A stretch of 64,000 bases of DNA from Phaeoceros laevis (lineage: Eukaryota > Anthocerotophyta > Anthocerotopsida > Notothyladales). The first letter of the stretch is position 1; each line of letters opens with the position of its first letter. The translations under genes and the position numbers were made by a program. The notes beneath the pieces were generated by a model. The model did no database searches. It saw only the letters and a list, made by a program, of their open reading frames with translations, and was not told the DNA's origin. The stretch is from the NCBI GenBank assembly GCA_049999765.1, contig JBNGIQ010009434.1:303830-367829 (forward strand), read 5' to 3'. Shown piece by piece: positions 1 through 11,180 of the stretch.

Positions 1-124
1 TGGAGGTGTGCAAGTATGAGAGTCAGGGAGAGCCTGTGAGATTTCCTGCCACACCTTTTTACTACCATTGAGCTACTTAATTCTGTATGGTGTGCCAAGG
101 ACTAATACACTTATCTGGTTTCAG

Positions 125-803
125 GTTGATCCTGCAGTGAAGGTGTTTAAGTATGAGAGCCAGCTAAATATCCCCAAGAGTTCCTCTCTGACTTCAGGGT
201 GTGACTTCAGTGCTTCATTTTCTAAACCTACAGAGCCACTAAGTGTTTCTACCACACCTGTGGTATGTGCCCAGGACAATGTTGCTCCAATGTCAGGCCC
301 CCTCCCTCAGATACTCCTATCCCTGTTCATCATTCCATGCCTTCTCCTCCTAGTGCTGCATCTATGGCGGGGTTTACTGATTCCACAGTCTTTAATTCAA
401 CAGAGGTAACTGGGTCTCCAGCGTTTCAGAAGAAACGTTCTCATTCTGAGAATGTTTCTTGCAAGAGAACATTTTTTGATTATGACGAGGACGAGTTTTA
501 TCGGAAGCATAATCTGGAAGATCTGCTGAGCAAGTACGACAAACCCAAGGTAACTTTTGTTGTTTGTGCATCAGTTGTTAACTATTTTAATTTGGTACTA
601 ATATAGTTTTTTTTGTAGGTTAATGATGCTTTGGCATTGACCTTGCGTCCACATGCATTTGTTAGCATTGTTGAAAGAGAACCAAAGCAGAAGAAGTCGA
701 AAAGCGGGAAGGAAAATAGGAATTCTGGTCTTTTGGCTGCAGTGGGGAAGATTGCTGAGACGGGCCACTTTTCAAATTGCACTTTCAATTTCAGGGTGAG
801 TTA
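125..803 (+). CDS. 3' part of an unrecognised gene (partial)
   Basis: Coding potential runs off the left edge. An acceptor (tttcag) precedes 125, a donor follows codon K at 549 (AAG|gtaact), and a short intron 550-618 ends in a T-rich tract and tag. The next exon, 619 onward, reads VNDALALTLRPHAFVSI, a basic KQKKSKSGK patch, then FNFRVS and a stop at 801-803, unless it splices at gggtgag near 795. The exon ending at 549 carries an acidic motif (FDYDEDEFYRK). An internal frame change near 300-330 must be another short intron or a lesion. A phrase resembling VKVFKYES appears twice (1-60 and 130-165), suggesting a small internal repeat. I do not recognise the family and assign no function. Confidence 0.35.
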
Positions 804-902
804 GTCTGATGTTCTGTTTTTCTTTGACAGTGATTGTAGACCAAGGATAGTGGATTTACACCCTTAACTTCATGTTTACATCCTTGGCTGTGTTTTTCCA
901 GT

Positions 903-1085
903 GATTGCAGACAAGGCGTTCTGCACTTTGACCAGGGTGTTCTGCACTTTGACCAGGGCATTCTGCTCTTTTGACCAGGGCGTTCTGTACTTTTGACCAG
1001 GGCGTTCTGCACTTTGGGCGTTCTGCACTTTGGGCGTTCTGCACTTTGACCAAGGCATTCTGCACTTTATCCAGGGCGTTCTGTA
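903..1085. repeat. Minisatellite, ~21-24 bp unit, about 9 copies
   Basis: Diverged tandem copies of a unit built on gcgttctgcactttgacca. Two adjacent units are shortened to gggcgttctgcacttt. The array lies directly after the left-edge gene. The open frames across it are repetitive and are a by-product of the array. Confidence 0.85.
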
Positions 1086-1562
1086 CATAGATTTCAGGGT
1101 TTTGTTGTACTTCCATAGTTATTGGCATCAAGTGCCTATTGTAACTTTTACTTTCAAGTAAATGTGACCTGCTGGAGTGACCGAGTAACCGGAACAAGCT
1201 TAGTGGATTCTGGGTTTTGGAAGCCTCGAGCCCGTGCGGCTCTAAACGAGCCGCCGGGCTTACGTAGACAGTAACCTTATGTGTCGTCTCCTTGCTAGAT
1301 TTTTTTTTTAGTCAAAGATAGTGCAGCAGGCAACAAGCTTGGTTACGCCGCCTGTCGTTTTCATTCTATCGGTTCTTGTAGGAGCTGATGGGATATGCAA
1401 TTAAGATGTTGCTTAGCCAAAAATACTCGTAAGGCTGTTTGGAGGAGAAGCATGCCCCTAAATAGATCCTTTATTTGCCTGACGAGCACGTTATAAAAGG
1501 CCGGGCAGGAGGCACTTGGCTTGAAGCGCAGTTCAGGAACGGGAAAAGGAGGTAATAATGGA

Positions 1563-1624
1563 TTGGGTAGCGGGCCGGGGGAAGACGCTACCGTCCTCGA
1601 GAGCCTCCCCCGGCCCGCTACCCG
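1563..1624. repeat. Long GC-rich inverted repeat (hairpin)
   Basis: The arm gggtagcgggccggggga at about 1564-1581 is matched by its reverse complement at about 1604-1624, with a ~20 bp loop containing ctaccgtcctcgag. It could be the end of a foldback element or a MITE. No transposase is nearby. Confidence 0.8.
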
Positions 1625-1689
1625 ACGTAGCCCTTAAGCCATATTAGTTATAATTAAACTTCATTAAGGAAGGGTACGGGTCCCTTGGG

Positions 1690-1762
1690 GACAGATGGTA
1701 TAGGTGAGAAATTAAGTAGTACTCGACCCCGGTTCGAATCCAGGATTCTCCTCTCTCTACAA
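1690..1762 (+). other. tRNA-like Pol III box pair (possible SINE head)
   Basis: ggttcgaatcc at 1730-1740 is an exact tRNA B-box, and gacagatggtatagg about 40 bp upstream resembles an A-box. No acceptor stem pairs across it, so it is not a working tRNA. A decayed tRNA-derived element is the likeliest explanation. Confidence 0.25.
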
Positions 1763-1779
1763 GCACGCTCCCTATAAGG

Positions 1780-1920
1780 CGCGCGCCATTATGCGCGCCA
1801 ACATCATGGGGTAGCGCCCTATGGGGAAGACCGCTACTACTATGTTGGCGTGCGCACTATATAGGGAGGACCGCTACACTACAGGGAAGACCGCTACACT
1901 ATAGGGAGGACCGCTACACC
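1780..1920. repeat. Inverted repeat plus tandem gaccgctac units
   Basis: gcgcgccaacat (about 1792) is answered by atgttggcgtgcgc (about 1842) as an inverted repeat. Between and after the arms, four units of about 22 bp containing (a)gggaggaccgctacac run to 1919. The layout resembles a foldback element end with subterminal repeats. No coding sequence is seen. Confidence 0.65.
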
Positions 1921-3003
1921 CGGTGCTCCCATACTACCATAAAAAAATTAGCGAGGAAGAAGACTTCTATTCTGAGTCGAACGACACTGGCTGGGGGCTA
2001 CGAAGTAGAGGTAGGAAGAACAAGTGTTCCTCTTCTCCATTACTCGTGTAGAAAAAAAAGTAAGAAAGCGGGAGCGAAATTCTACCTAGTTTTGCACAAT
2101 TTGAAGTGAGGTGGAGACGTATGATCGCCAAATGTTAACCCTTTTTGGCCCGGCCACTTTCCAGGCTTGAATAATGAGGCCTAGTTCGGGTTACCGTCAG
2201 GTGCAAACACCTCTGCTTACTACGCGTAGCCGGTGGCCAGGCGTTTTAGTCATAAAGCGTGGCGCGGGTTGGTAGTACTAGTAGAAAATACATGCTAGCC
2301 AACGCCACATGGGAATCGAGCATGCAACACATTGGTGGCACACTAGGTGGATTGGTGGTCTTTACCTTGAAGGAGGTGCGCCCCCATCTCCTAGCACCTG
2401 GCTAAGCCAAGCACTAGGTGTGTGTGTGTGACTAGTTGAGGAGGTTGACACGGTCCCATATAGGTGGGTAGGCGGCCTATGCAACGCAGTTGGTGTAGTT
2501 TGAGCAATCCATTTGCCAGTAGAGTCATGGGGAATAGCAAGTCATGTTGCATGATTTTCAATCTTTGCTCTTGTTTTGTAGGGTGAAGCTAACAAAAATT
2601 ACCAAAAAGTTTAGTACGGCCAGATAGAAAAGGGCTATCTAGCCCACTATATATTTTCATAATACAAGATGATTTATGAGACTTTCAGACAAACTAGCGC
2701 AAAAACACCATTCGATGGCTTGCCAGGCCAAAAAAAAGTTAAATCTTAATCTAAGGAGCAAGAAGTAGTGTAGTGAGCTATTTTTAAAATTCCAAAGTTA
2801 GCAAAGGCCCCTTTTCCATGTTTGGAGTACTTAATTGCGCAGCCAATGGGAAATGATGTTCTTTCTTTGATTAGGATTAAGTGTGATGTTCTTCCTTTGA
2901 TTAGGACTAAGTGTGAAGTCATCATTTGTGATCCGATTTTGAAAGCTTGTTTTCAGTGGTTTCGAAGGTAGCACAATCTGGATATTCTAGCATTAAGTAG
3001 GCA
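1921..3003. other. Intergenic, no gene seen; one TAG-repeat copy
   Basis: No supported coding frame or RNA gene. A diverged copy of the (TAG)n-anchored repeat lies at about 2262-2345 (tagtactagtag, then ctagccaacgccacatggg and aatcgagcatgc). A direct repeat of gatgttctt(t/c)ctttgattaggа-like sequence occurs at 2853-2910. The rest is AT-rich sequence. Confidence 0.5.
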
Positions 3004-3460
3004 GCTTTTTAGAGTAGTAGTAGTAGCAAGGATCCGCGCTATACTGATTCTACATTGGGATCGAGCACGCCGTCATGTCCGTGGCATGGCTTTTTAGAGT
3101 AGTAGCAGTAGTAGCAAGAGCCGCGCTATACTGATTCTACGTTGGGATCGAGCACGCCGTCATGTCCGAGGCATGCCAAGTCCGTGACATGGCTTTTTAG
3201 AGTAGTAGTAGTAGCAAGGAACTGCGCTATACCGATTCCACGTTGGGATCGAGCACGCCATCATGGCCGTGGCATGGAGCACGCCATCATGGCCGTGGCA
3301 TGCCGAGTCCGTGGCATGCCAAGTATTACTACTGGACATGCCATCTATGACGGTTAAGCTGGGATCGAGCACGCCATCATGGTCGTGGCATGCCGAGTCC
3401 GTGGCATGCCAAGTATTACTACTGGACATGCCATCTATGACGGTTAAGCTATGTCATATT
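3004..3460. repeat. Tandem array of TAG-anchored repeat units
   Basis: Three tandem units each carry tttttagagtagtagtag, agcaagga(t)ccgcgctatac and gggatcgagcacgcc. They are followed by two ~73 bp units containing catggtcgtggcatgccgag and ggacatgccatctatgacgg (about 3285-3360 and 3361-3450). Units share the gggatcgagca block with the copy at 2262, so this is a local expansion of the same family. Frames across it are periodic and not genes. Confidence 0.8.
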
Positions 3461-3907
3461 AGTTACTAGATTTCGGTTAAGCTATGTCATGTTAGATTTC
3501 ATTTCACGGTAGATTTCACTATAGATTTCGGTTTTTTGAAAACCAATTGATAGAGCAGACTGCCCTGAGTGGGTATTGAACCCCGGCCACCCCTTCGGGG
3601 GGTGGGGTTTTTTACCACTTGAATGTCCCCAAACGGCCAAAAAAAGAGTGAAGAAGAAAAAGAAGAATTTCAGTATAGTGCCGAATTCCCAAGCACTACC
3701 GCAAAGGTTCGCAAGATAGGCAACTTTATAGTGAGCAGGCGACATTAAATGAGTAGGCGGTTTTTAACTAAGTAGGCGGCCTCACTTAGAGTAGGTAAGT
3801 GGGTAGAGCGTGTCATCCGGAATTTTGGGTAGTATCAGAATACCATCACTATACTGTTCATCATGCAAGGAGCGACCCCCAAACTTGTTACCTGAAAGAG
3901 CCTAGTG

Positions 3908-3999
3908 CAGGCATGGTTTGTACTGAAATATATGTCTACTATGGAAAATTTCATGGCATGGTTTGTACTGAAATATATGTCTACTATGGAAAATTTCAT
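3908..3999. repeat. Perfect 45-bp tandem duplication
   Basis: Two adjacent identical copies of a unit starting catggtttgtactgaaata and ending in ggaaaatttcatgg. Perfect identity implies a recent event. Confidence 0.9.
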
Positions 4000-4077
4000 G
4001 GGCCATACTCCAGTATGGACATAGTTTGCAGTGATACGTGAGTTATATGGGGATGCCCAAACTCAATTAAGGCGTAG

Positions 4078-4276
4078 ATAGCAGAACCATTTGTCCTAGG
4101 TAGAATCTTGACCCGCTAGCGTAAGTAAGGGACACCTTCGCTCCATCGGTCCGACTTAAAGGTATAAGGTTATTTGCTCCTAGGTAGAATTTTGACCCGC
4201 TAGCGTAAGTAAGGGACACCNNNNNNNNNNTTGCTCCTAGGTAGAATTTTGACCCGCTAGCGTAAGTAAGGGACAC
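4078..4276. repeat. Three copies of a ~47-bp repeat around an N gap
   Basis: Copies of a unit with ctcctaggtagaattttgac and gcgtaagtaagggacacc begin near 4093, 4178 and 4231. The gap 4221-4230 falls between the second and third, so the true copy number is probably larger than assembled. About 800 bp after it, up to 5096, show no gene; a small agtagtagtagaagtagtag tract lies at 4454-4475. Confidence 0.85.
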
Positions 4277-5096
4277 CTTAGACCGATCGACTTAAGGGTA
4301 TAAGGTCCGGTCCAGTCCGGTTTGACTACTTTCCTTCCCTTATACCTCTTAGCTAAGATATAAAGAGTTAGTCGTTACACAAAAAAATACCGTCACTATA
4401 CTTGAATTCAATCATTGTGGTGTATAGTGGATGAGCCAATGATGCTTGATATTAGCAGTAGTAGTAGAAGTAGTAGTGGATTGGTATTCAAATAAATACC
4501 AAATACTAGCTGGATTGGTGTGGACGATCTATTACATTACATTGAGAGTCTCATCCTTGCCTAAAGGTAAGTAGGTATTGTTGTCTATGCTAAGCAGGGA
4601 GCCACACAATAATTTCCTTTTGCAATAATTTCCTTTTGAAGACTATTCCCGTCCTTGTCGACGAGATGCTAACCCTCTCCACCCAACGGAATACAAGGAT
4701 CATCTAGGAGAAGCAGGACTAGATATGATGGACATTGGTGAATCTTACGGACTATGGGATATATCTCTCACTGGTACATGTTCCTGACATTATGGTGTTC
4801 ACCTAACGCTGTGTTAACCTAACCGACCATGGATAACTGTTGCGACACCCGATCGACACCGTTACGTTAACAATATCTTAAGGCTTAGGTTGCCCATTGC
4901 GGCATTCTGGCGAAGGTTGGGTGCAGACCGTCCTCGGGAGGGACTGATAGACTGATGGTCGGAAATCGGTGTCAGCAGCCAATGTGCACCAGATCGTTGG
5001 TGGCTGTAGCAGCACATTGCTGAGGAATTCCCGCAGGTTTTGTCGTTGGGGCAGGTGTAGGAGACTAGGCACAGAGGGCAGATTCAGGGCTTCACC

Positions 5097-5642
5097 ATGT
5101 TCAAGAAGTTCACTCCGGAGGAGATCACTGCGCAGAACCAAGTGAAGGCGTCGGTGCAGCGCAAGATTAGGTCGAGCATCGCGGAGGAGTACCCGCTGCT
5201 GGAGTCCCTGCTGGACGAACTGCTGCCGAAGAAGGCGCCGCTCATCGTCGCCAAGTGCCAGAACCACATCAACCTGGTGGTGGTGAACAATGTCCCGCTC
5301 TTCTTCAACATGCGCGACGGGCCTTACATGCCCACCCTGCGCCTGTTGCACCAGTACCCCGAGATCATGAAGAAGTTCCGCGTGGACAGGGGAGCCATTA
5401 AGTTTGTTCTGGCCGGTGCGAATATCATGTGCCCGGGCTTGACGTCCCCCGGAGGCGATTTGGATGATACGGTGGAGGCGGAATCGCCCGTGGCCGTCAT
5501 GGCGGAGGGCAAGCAGCACGCCCTGGCAATCGGGTTCACCAAGATGTCGGCCAAGGACATCCGGGCCATCAACAAGGGCATCGGGGTCGACAACATGCAT
5601 TACTTGAACGATGGCCTCTGGAAGACGCTGCAAATCTCTTGA
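5097..5642 (+). CDS. MCTS1: MCTS1/Tma20-like translation factor (PUA domain)
   Basis: Single-exon, 181-residue protein starting at ATG 5097 (MFKKFTPEEITAQNQVKASV), the same length as animal MCTS1. An N-terminal MCT1 domain (about 1-90; LLDELLPKKAPLIVAKCQNH) is followed by a PUA RNA-binding domain (about 92-172) with GANIMCPGLTSPGG and VAVMAEGKQHALAIGFTKMS. In this family the protein pairs with DENR, binds the 40S subunit and helps re-initiation and recycling of post-termination 40S subunits in the cytosol; that role is family knowledge. No intron is apparent. GC content is markedly higher than the repeat region to the left. Identity is very secure; only the number of paralogues elsewhere in the genome is unknown. 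Confidence 0.96.
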   Translation: MFKKFTPEEITAQNQVKASVQRKIRSSIAEEYPLLESLLDELLPKKAPLIVAKCQNHINLVVVNNVPLFFNMRDGPYMPTLRLLHQYPEIMKKFRVDRGAIKFVLAGANIMCPGLTSPGGDLDDTVEAESPVAVMAEGKQHALAIGFTKMSAKDIRAINKGIGVDNMHYLNDGLWKTLQIS

Positions 5643-6820
5643 TCTGCGAATGCAGCAGTTGGGATGGCAGTTTTTTCTGCTGAAGAGCACCTGTATGCGT
5701 CTTGCTGTTTGTCTCAGCCGCTGTGCAAATCTTTCGTGGCCGAGTAGGAATCTCTGAATAGAAGGGGCTTTTGGTTTGATGTTGGATGTAGCCTTTCTGT
5801 GTTCGCCGGCTGTGGAAAGTGTGTGCAGAAAGGTCCGAAGTCTGATGGTGCAGTTTGGGACATCAATTTGATGTTGTGGAGGCTAGGTGAAGCAAAAGAA
5901 GCAAGAATGGTTCCAAGGCTTCCTCACAGGACACAGTTTTAGGTCCAGTTACGCAAACAGCCTCTCTCATAGCTTAGGTCAGCGCTTCGTGTTGGTGCAA
6001 TCTCTGCGCAGATCAGTACTTCAGTTATGCACCATGGCAGAAAGATCTCTTGCTGTGAAGGCTGTTTAGCTCGAATTGTACATAGTCAATGAGTTCAGAT
6101 CATGTCAGACATCACTCTCAAATCCATTCTTTTGCCAAAGCTGTGTACGAAGGTGTTCAGTTCCCTTTCTTCTGCCCGGATTGGTCACACGTCTTGTTTT
6201 TTTGAAGTCGGGAGAGGTTCAATTTTCTTCGTGCTCTTTGGAATGATCAGTCTTCTTGTTTGTGCATATGCTCTCCAAGACGTTCAGTCAAGTGTGCGCA
6301 CAACTATATTTGGCGAATTGGCATAATGTGAATTGTCTACCTCCAATATGAAACGCCGACGGCTAAACGGGACATGAAACCTAGGTTAACGGTAAAGTCT
6401 GGAATACGAGCGCCCCAAGGGACTCTTAAGCTGGGCGAATTGAAGAACATTGCCGCCGGGCCCAGAGTCGTCGAGCTGCAGTTGCAAGGGAATCCTTGGG
6501 CGTAGTGCCCATGTCGAAGCAGCTGGTCGCCAACTTCGGAGACCTGTACAACGGAGTACCTTTCTCTAGTGCTTTCCAGGTACTTCTTGTTGTTGCGATG
6601 TGTTTAGCGCCGCAGGTCGTGAGCTTACTGCCCTTCGCTGCCTTTCTCGTCTTTGCTGGTGCTCAGCTGTGATCTTCTTCCGTTTGGCTTACCGGTTGTT
6701 GCAGATCGATGATTGCGCTCTAACACTTCGGCCTGGAGTTTCGATGCAGGGCTGAGGCCGGAGAGTAAATGTGTCCAGCCTGTTGAAGCAAGAAGGAGGT
6801 GTGCGTGGAATCGGTACACA
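5643..6820 (+). other. MCTS1 3' flank and deacetylase 5' leader
   Basis: No convincing coding frame. A GC-rich block about 6400-6579 ends in tttccag|gtacttc, and a matching acceptor (ttgttgcag) lies at about 6694-6703. A spliced 5' UTR of the deacetylase is therefore likely, with a ~125 bp intron. Short frames here lack good starts or homology. Confidence 0.4.
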
Positions 6821-9800
6821 ATGAATGACAATTCGGGACATTCTCTACCGTCGGGGGCCGACGGGAGGAAGCGGCGGGTAGCTTATTTTTATGACCCAGA
6901 GGTTGGCAACTACTACTATGGGCAAGGTCACCCAATGAAGCCTCATCGGATACGCATGGCTCATTGTCTGCTGGTTCACTATGGGGTTCACCAGAAGATG
7001 GAGGTCCTGCGCCCATACCCTGCTCGAGACCGGGACCTTTGCAGGTTTCATGCCGACGATTACGTCTCTTTTCTGAAGTCAGTGACTCCAGAAACTCAGC
7101 ATGAGCTAATCAGGCAGCTCAAGCGGTTCAACGTCGGTGAAGACTGTCCAGTTTTTGATGGCCTCTATTCTTTCTGTCAAATTTATGCTGGTGGGTCAGT
7201 TGGTGGTGCCGTGAAGTTGAATCATGGGCACTCAGACATCGCAATCAACTGGGCTGGGGGCCTGCATCACGCTAAGAAGTGTGAAGCTTCCGGTTTCTGT
7301 TACGTCAACGACATCGTGCTAGCCATTCTGGAGCTCCTGAAAGTCCATGCGGTAGAATCGGAACCTATCCTTGTGATGGAATGAACGAAAATTAGGTCGT
7401 GCCTTAAGCAGTTAAGCTTTGGTAATGGTAATTGATGATAAATGTGTTTGTTTTCTATCATGTACTTCAATGTTAACCAGTGTGTTTGTGTGCAATCAGC
7501 GTGTTTTATACATTGACATCGACATACACCATGGCGATGGAGTTGAGGAAGCATTCTATACAACTGATCGTGTCATGACAGTATCTTTTCACAAGTTTGG
7601 GGACTACTTCCCTGGAACAGGGGATGTTAGGGATGTGGGGTATGCAAATGGGAAGTACTATTCTTTGAATGTTCCACTGAATGATGGCATTGATGATGAT
7701 AGCTATCAGTCAATGTTCAAACCAATTATGGAGAAGGTGATGGAAGTGTATCAACCAGGAGCCGTAGTGCTGCAGTGTGGAGCAGACTCGCTTTCAGAAG
7801 ACAGGCTTGGCTGTTTTAACTTGTCAGTCAAGGGCCATGCAGAATGTGTGCGGTTCATGCGATCCTTCAATGTGCCCCTTTTACTTGTCGGAGGTGGTGG
7901 CTACACAATAAGAAATGTGGCTAGATGTTGGTGTTATGAGGTATGTCATTCACTGAAGCAAAATGCCGTTTTCTGCATATTGAAAAAGCTCTGCCTTTTC
8001 TAATTGTACCAGTGCTCGTTTTGAGAATGTTAGCATTACTCTACTATGCAGCTCCTTTTGACGCATTTATATTGCTTTGGCAGCAAAGACAATAATCATA
8101 AGTTTTCAGCATAACAGAGCCATCTTGTGGATGTGAATGTTTTAAGTTCTGCTCATTTGATCGTCGAGCAGGCTGGAGTTGCTGTGGGTATGGAGCTGGA
8201 CGACAAGATGCCGCATAATGAATATTATGAGTACTTTGGACCTGACTACACTCTTCATGTAGCTCCTAGCAGCATGGAGAACCAGAACAGCAAACAGTAC
8301 CTCAATACCATCAGGTGATACAACGTGGACTTGTAGGTTGTCTACTGATAAACAGTCCATTGTTCATGTGCATGCTGAGATTTGAATGAGAAGCTATGGT
8401 TGGACGATTTAACATCTTTCTGAGGTACTTCTGTTTTCCTTTGAGCAGGGACAAGTTGCTCGAAAACCTGTCGTACCTGCAGCGTGTACCCAGTGTTCAG
8501 TTTTCTGAAAGACCACCGGAGACAGAAATACCTTCAGATGTGAGACACTCCTTTTTTGACTAGAGAGAGTATAGGGGAAATTTTTCAAGTTTTTTTTGTA
8601 TTTCTGCTTCCGGTCGCTGTGCTGTTAGCAGAGTATTATATGCATGTGGGCACTAATTGAGCATCTGACGGCATGCACTAGGATGAGGAAGATATTGACG
8701 TTCGAGGAAAAGGTAGAGTTTGGGATGGATCACTGTCAGATTCAGATGACGAAGATCAACCAGGGCCCAAGCGCCGGAATCATACCATAGAATATTCACC
8801 AAGGTAACTGAAGTCACCAATGAAATTCTGAACTGCAAAAGTAGTCCTAAGCAATAGAGTATTGAATGTTGGGGTAATGTTGCAGGAAGCTGTTGAGCAG
8901 AGACTCGCCGCCAGTTGCAAAAGTGAAGCATGAAGAAGACATGGCAGAGGCTACGTCTATGGTGATTGAGATTGTTTTAATTCAAACACAATTGGAATTT
9001 TTGCCAATTGCTAGCAGTCTTAAGAAGCTCTCAGTTAAACCAGTCCTACTGGGTTGACTGTTCTTTGTGTTTGCACCGGCTTCAGAAGGCCTTATGCTCG
9101 TATGGGTGTAGGATGAAGACAGTGACGGGGAGCATGAGGTGCCTGTACCCGAGGAGAAGAAACCTGAGGCAAGGCTTGCAAAATGAAACGACCAGGACAT
9201 ATTTGTGTTTGGGCGAATGTATGCCAAATCTGAATATTTTGTGATAAGGCACGTGTGTTTTGTTGCTCTGCATGCAGCTAGTGGATCAGAAGGAGCCACT
9301 CACTACAGCAGAAGAGGCAGATGGAGTTCAGGACACTGAGATGACTGATAGATCAGTGGACATCACAAGCTCTTCGGGTTTGCCTACAGAGAACAGAGAT
9401 ACCTCTATGACAGCTGGTATAGTGTCAGCGATGGTTCCAAGCCCAGCTGCAGGGGTTGCGTCCAACTTGGTTATCGGACCTTCAGGACGTGTACATGAAG
9501 GAACATTTCTGGATGCTGCAGACAGTGATCGGGGTGCTGGTCAGCCGGGTGCCACCGTGCCTGCTATGCATCAGGCAGTGTCCACTCCGGCATGGCTCCA
9601 TTCAGGCGCACCTCAGAGTCAGATGGTAGCGTCTGGATCCAATTCTGTAGGAGCCAACCTGGTTGAAGGAAGAGGAGCTGGCAGTGTCTGTCCAGGTTCT
9701 GGCCACGTTTTGGGCCCGCAAGCAGGATTGTTACCTCAGCCAACAGCTCCTGTACCTACATCTATGGCAGAGGCAGAGGCTTCATTTATGGTGAATGATC

Positions 9801-10763
9801 AAATTCAATCCAAAGAACATAGGAAACTTAACAACGACTCTTAGCAATCTTTCGTAATAACCATTCTTACAGGTCAATTATCCTCTATGTTTGCCGGCTT
9901 CCAAAGTTCTCATGCTCGTGTGATGTTGGAGTAGGACGAGGACACTGATGGGGAGCATAAGTTAGCTAAAACTGAGCACCTGAAACCCAAGGTAAGACTT
10001 GCAATACTCCAATATTATTTCCTTTTGGTAGAAAACTTGCCAAGTTGAATATTTGGTGATGAAGTGTCTTGTCTACTGCCTGCAGCCACCGGATCAGAAC
10101 GGGGAACTTGCCAAAGTCCCCTTCGAAGAGCCATATGGTGAAAAGGACATTGCCATGACTGACAGAGCAGGTGAAGTTGCAAGTTCTTCCGGCTTGCCTG
10201 CAGAGAAAAGAGGCACCTCTATGAAAGCTGGCTGTGGAGCAGCAGTGGGTCCAACCCCAGATGCTGGAGGTGCATCCAGCTCAGTTGTTGCTCCTCTAGG
10301 ACGCCCCCAAGATGGAGCACTTTTGAATGCAAGGGAAAGTGATTGCGGAGCTGCTATGGCTGCTGTGTCTCAAGCGTCTCCTAGTCCACTTTGGCTCCAT
10401 TCAGGGGCATCACAGGGTCAGAAGGTGGGATTCAGCTCGTCGAGTATATATAGTCAAGGAGCCAACTTGGCTGAAGGACGAGGAGCTGCCATTCTAGGTC
10501 CAGGTCCTGGCCATGTTCTGGGCTCGCAAGCAGGCTTGTTACCTCGGCCAACAAATCCTGTGCCCAACTTGTTGCCAACTATTCGACAAAGCATGCCAGC
10601 AGCAGTGGGGAGTGCAACTGCGATGTTTCAACTGTCAAGGGCAACAACACATGGTCCGGGGTTTGGTGTTTCGGTGCAATCTGTAGCCAATATGGCTGCA
10701 CCCGTTTCAGATGGTGGTCCTATTGGATCTCACCCTCCAACTGTTGACCTTAACCCACATTAG
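6821..10763 (+). CDS. Class I (RPD3/HDA19-type) histone deacetylase with enlarged duplicated tail
   Basis: Ten exons by hand: 6821-7351, 7500-7940, 8172-8314, 8449-8539, 8682-8803, 8886-8961, 9112-9168, 9278-9790, 9935-9991, 10086-10763; phases close, giving 902 residues. Residues 1-~400 are a complete zinc deacetylase: GGLHHAKK (149-150), [14 protein letters not shown] (zinc ligands in the 183-187 stretch), [17 protein letters not shown] and [14 protein letters not shown]. Such enzymes remove acetyl groups from histone lysines in nuclear corepressor complexes. HDA19-type enzymes are about 500 residues; here the acidic tail is about twice as long because exons 7-8 and 9-10 are a tandem duplicate pair (both first members 57 nt, starting DED). 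Intron 7 appears to be GC-AG (GAG|gcaagg). If exon 8 does not splice at 9790 the protein stops at 9844 without the second pair. Start 6821 is chosen because [15 protein letters not shown] fits the family N-terminus. Confidence 0.93.
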
Positions 10764-11015
10764 AAATTTATTGGTCGTAATATGCAGCAGTGCCCCGCCA
10801 GCCAGTTTGACTTTGTCGATATTGTACCTAAATCTGGATGTGAGCAGTTTAAAATGAAATCCGTGTTCACTAATTCACATTTCATATGGTCTCAGACGAG
10901 TTTATATCAGTATGACTGCCAGAAGTGTGCCAATACGCACAGTTCGACTCGGCCGCAGTCGGCACACGTTTGCGGCAAGAAACTTCCAAACGTGAATTCC
11001 GTTACGACCATTGAA
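10764..11015. other. Deacetylase 3' flank
   Basis: About 250 bp of AT-rich sequence between the deacetylase stop and the tRNA. No gene seen. Confidence 0.5.
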
Positions 11016-11039
11016 CGCTAGAGGGAGGGCTTGAACCTC

Positions 11040-11072
<33 letters not shown>

Positions 11073-11089
11073 AACTGAGCTACTCCAGC
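11016..11089 (-). tRNA. tRNA-Asn (GUU)
   Basis: A 74-nt cloverleaf on the minus strand. The acceptor arm GCTGGAG pairs with CTCTAGC with one G-T wobble; discriminator is G. The D arm is GCTC-AGTTGGTTA-GAGC, the anticodon loop CTGTTAA gives GTT, and the T arm GGAGG-TTCAAGC-CCTCC is fully paired. There is no intron and CCA is not encoded, as expected of a nuclear gene. All invariant A-box and B-box positions are present, so it should be functional. Confidence 0.95.
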
Positions 11090-11180
11090 AGACGACATCT
11101 GAAGCAGCTAGGTTGCTCTTCAAATGTTACATGCGCCTTGTGCGCCACCTTACTAGCATGTACTGGTATGCTATGGGCCC

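Noticed and set aside
3004-3460. CRISPR-like array
   Set aside because: Units are contiguous and diverged with no unique spacers, and the organism is a plant.
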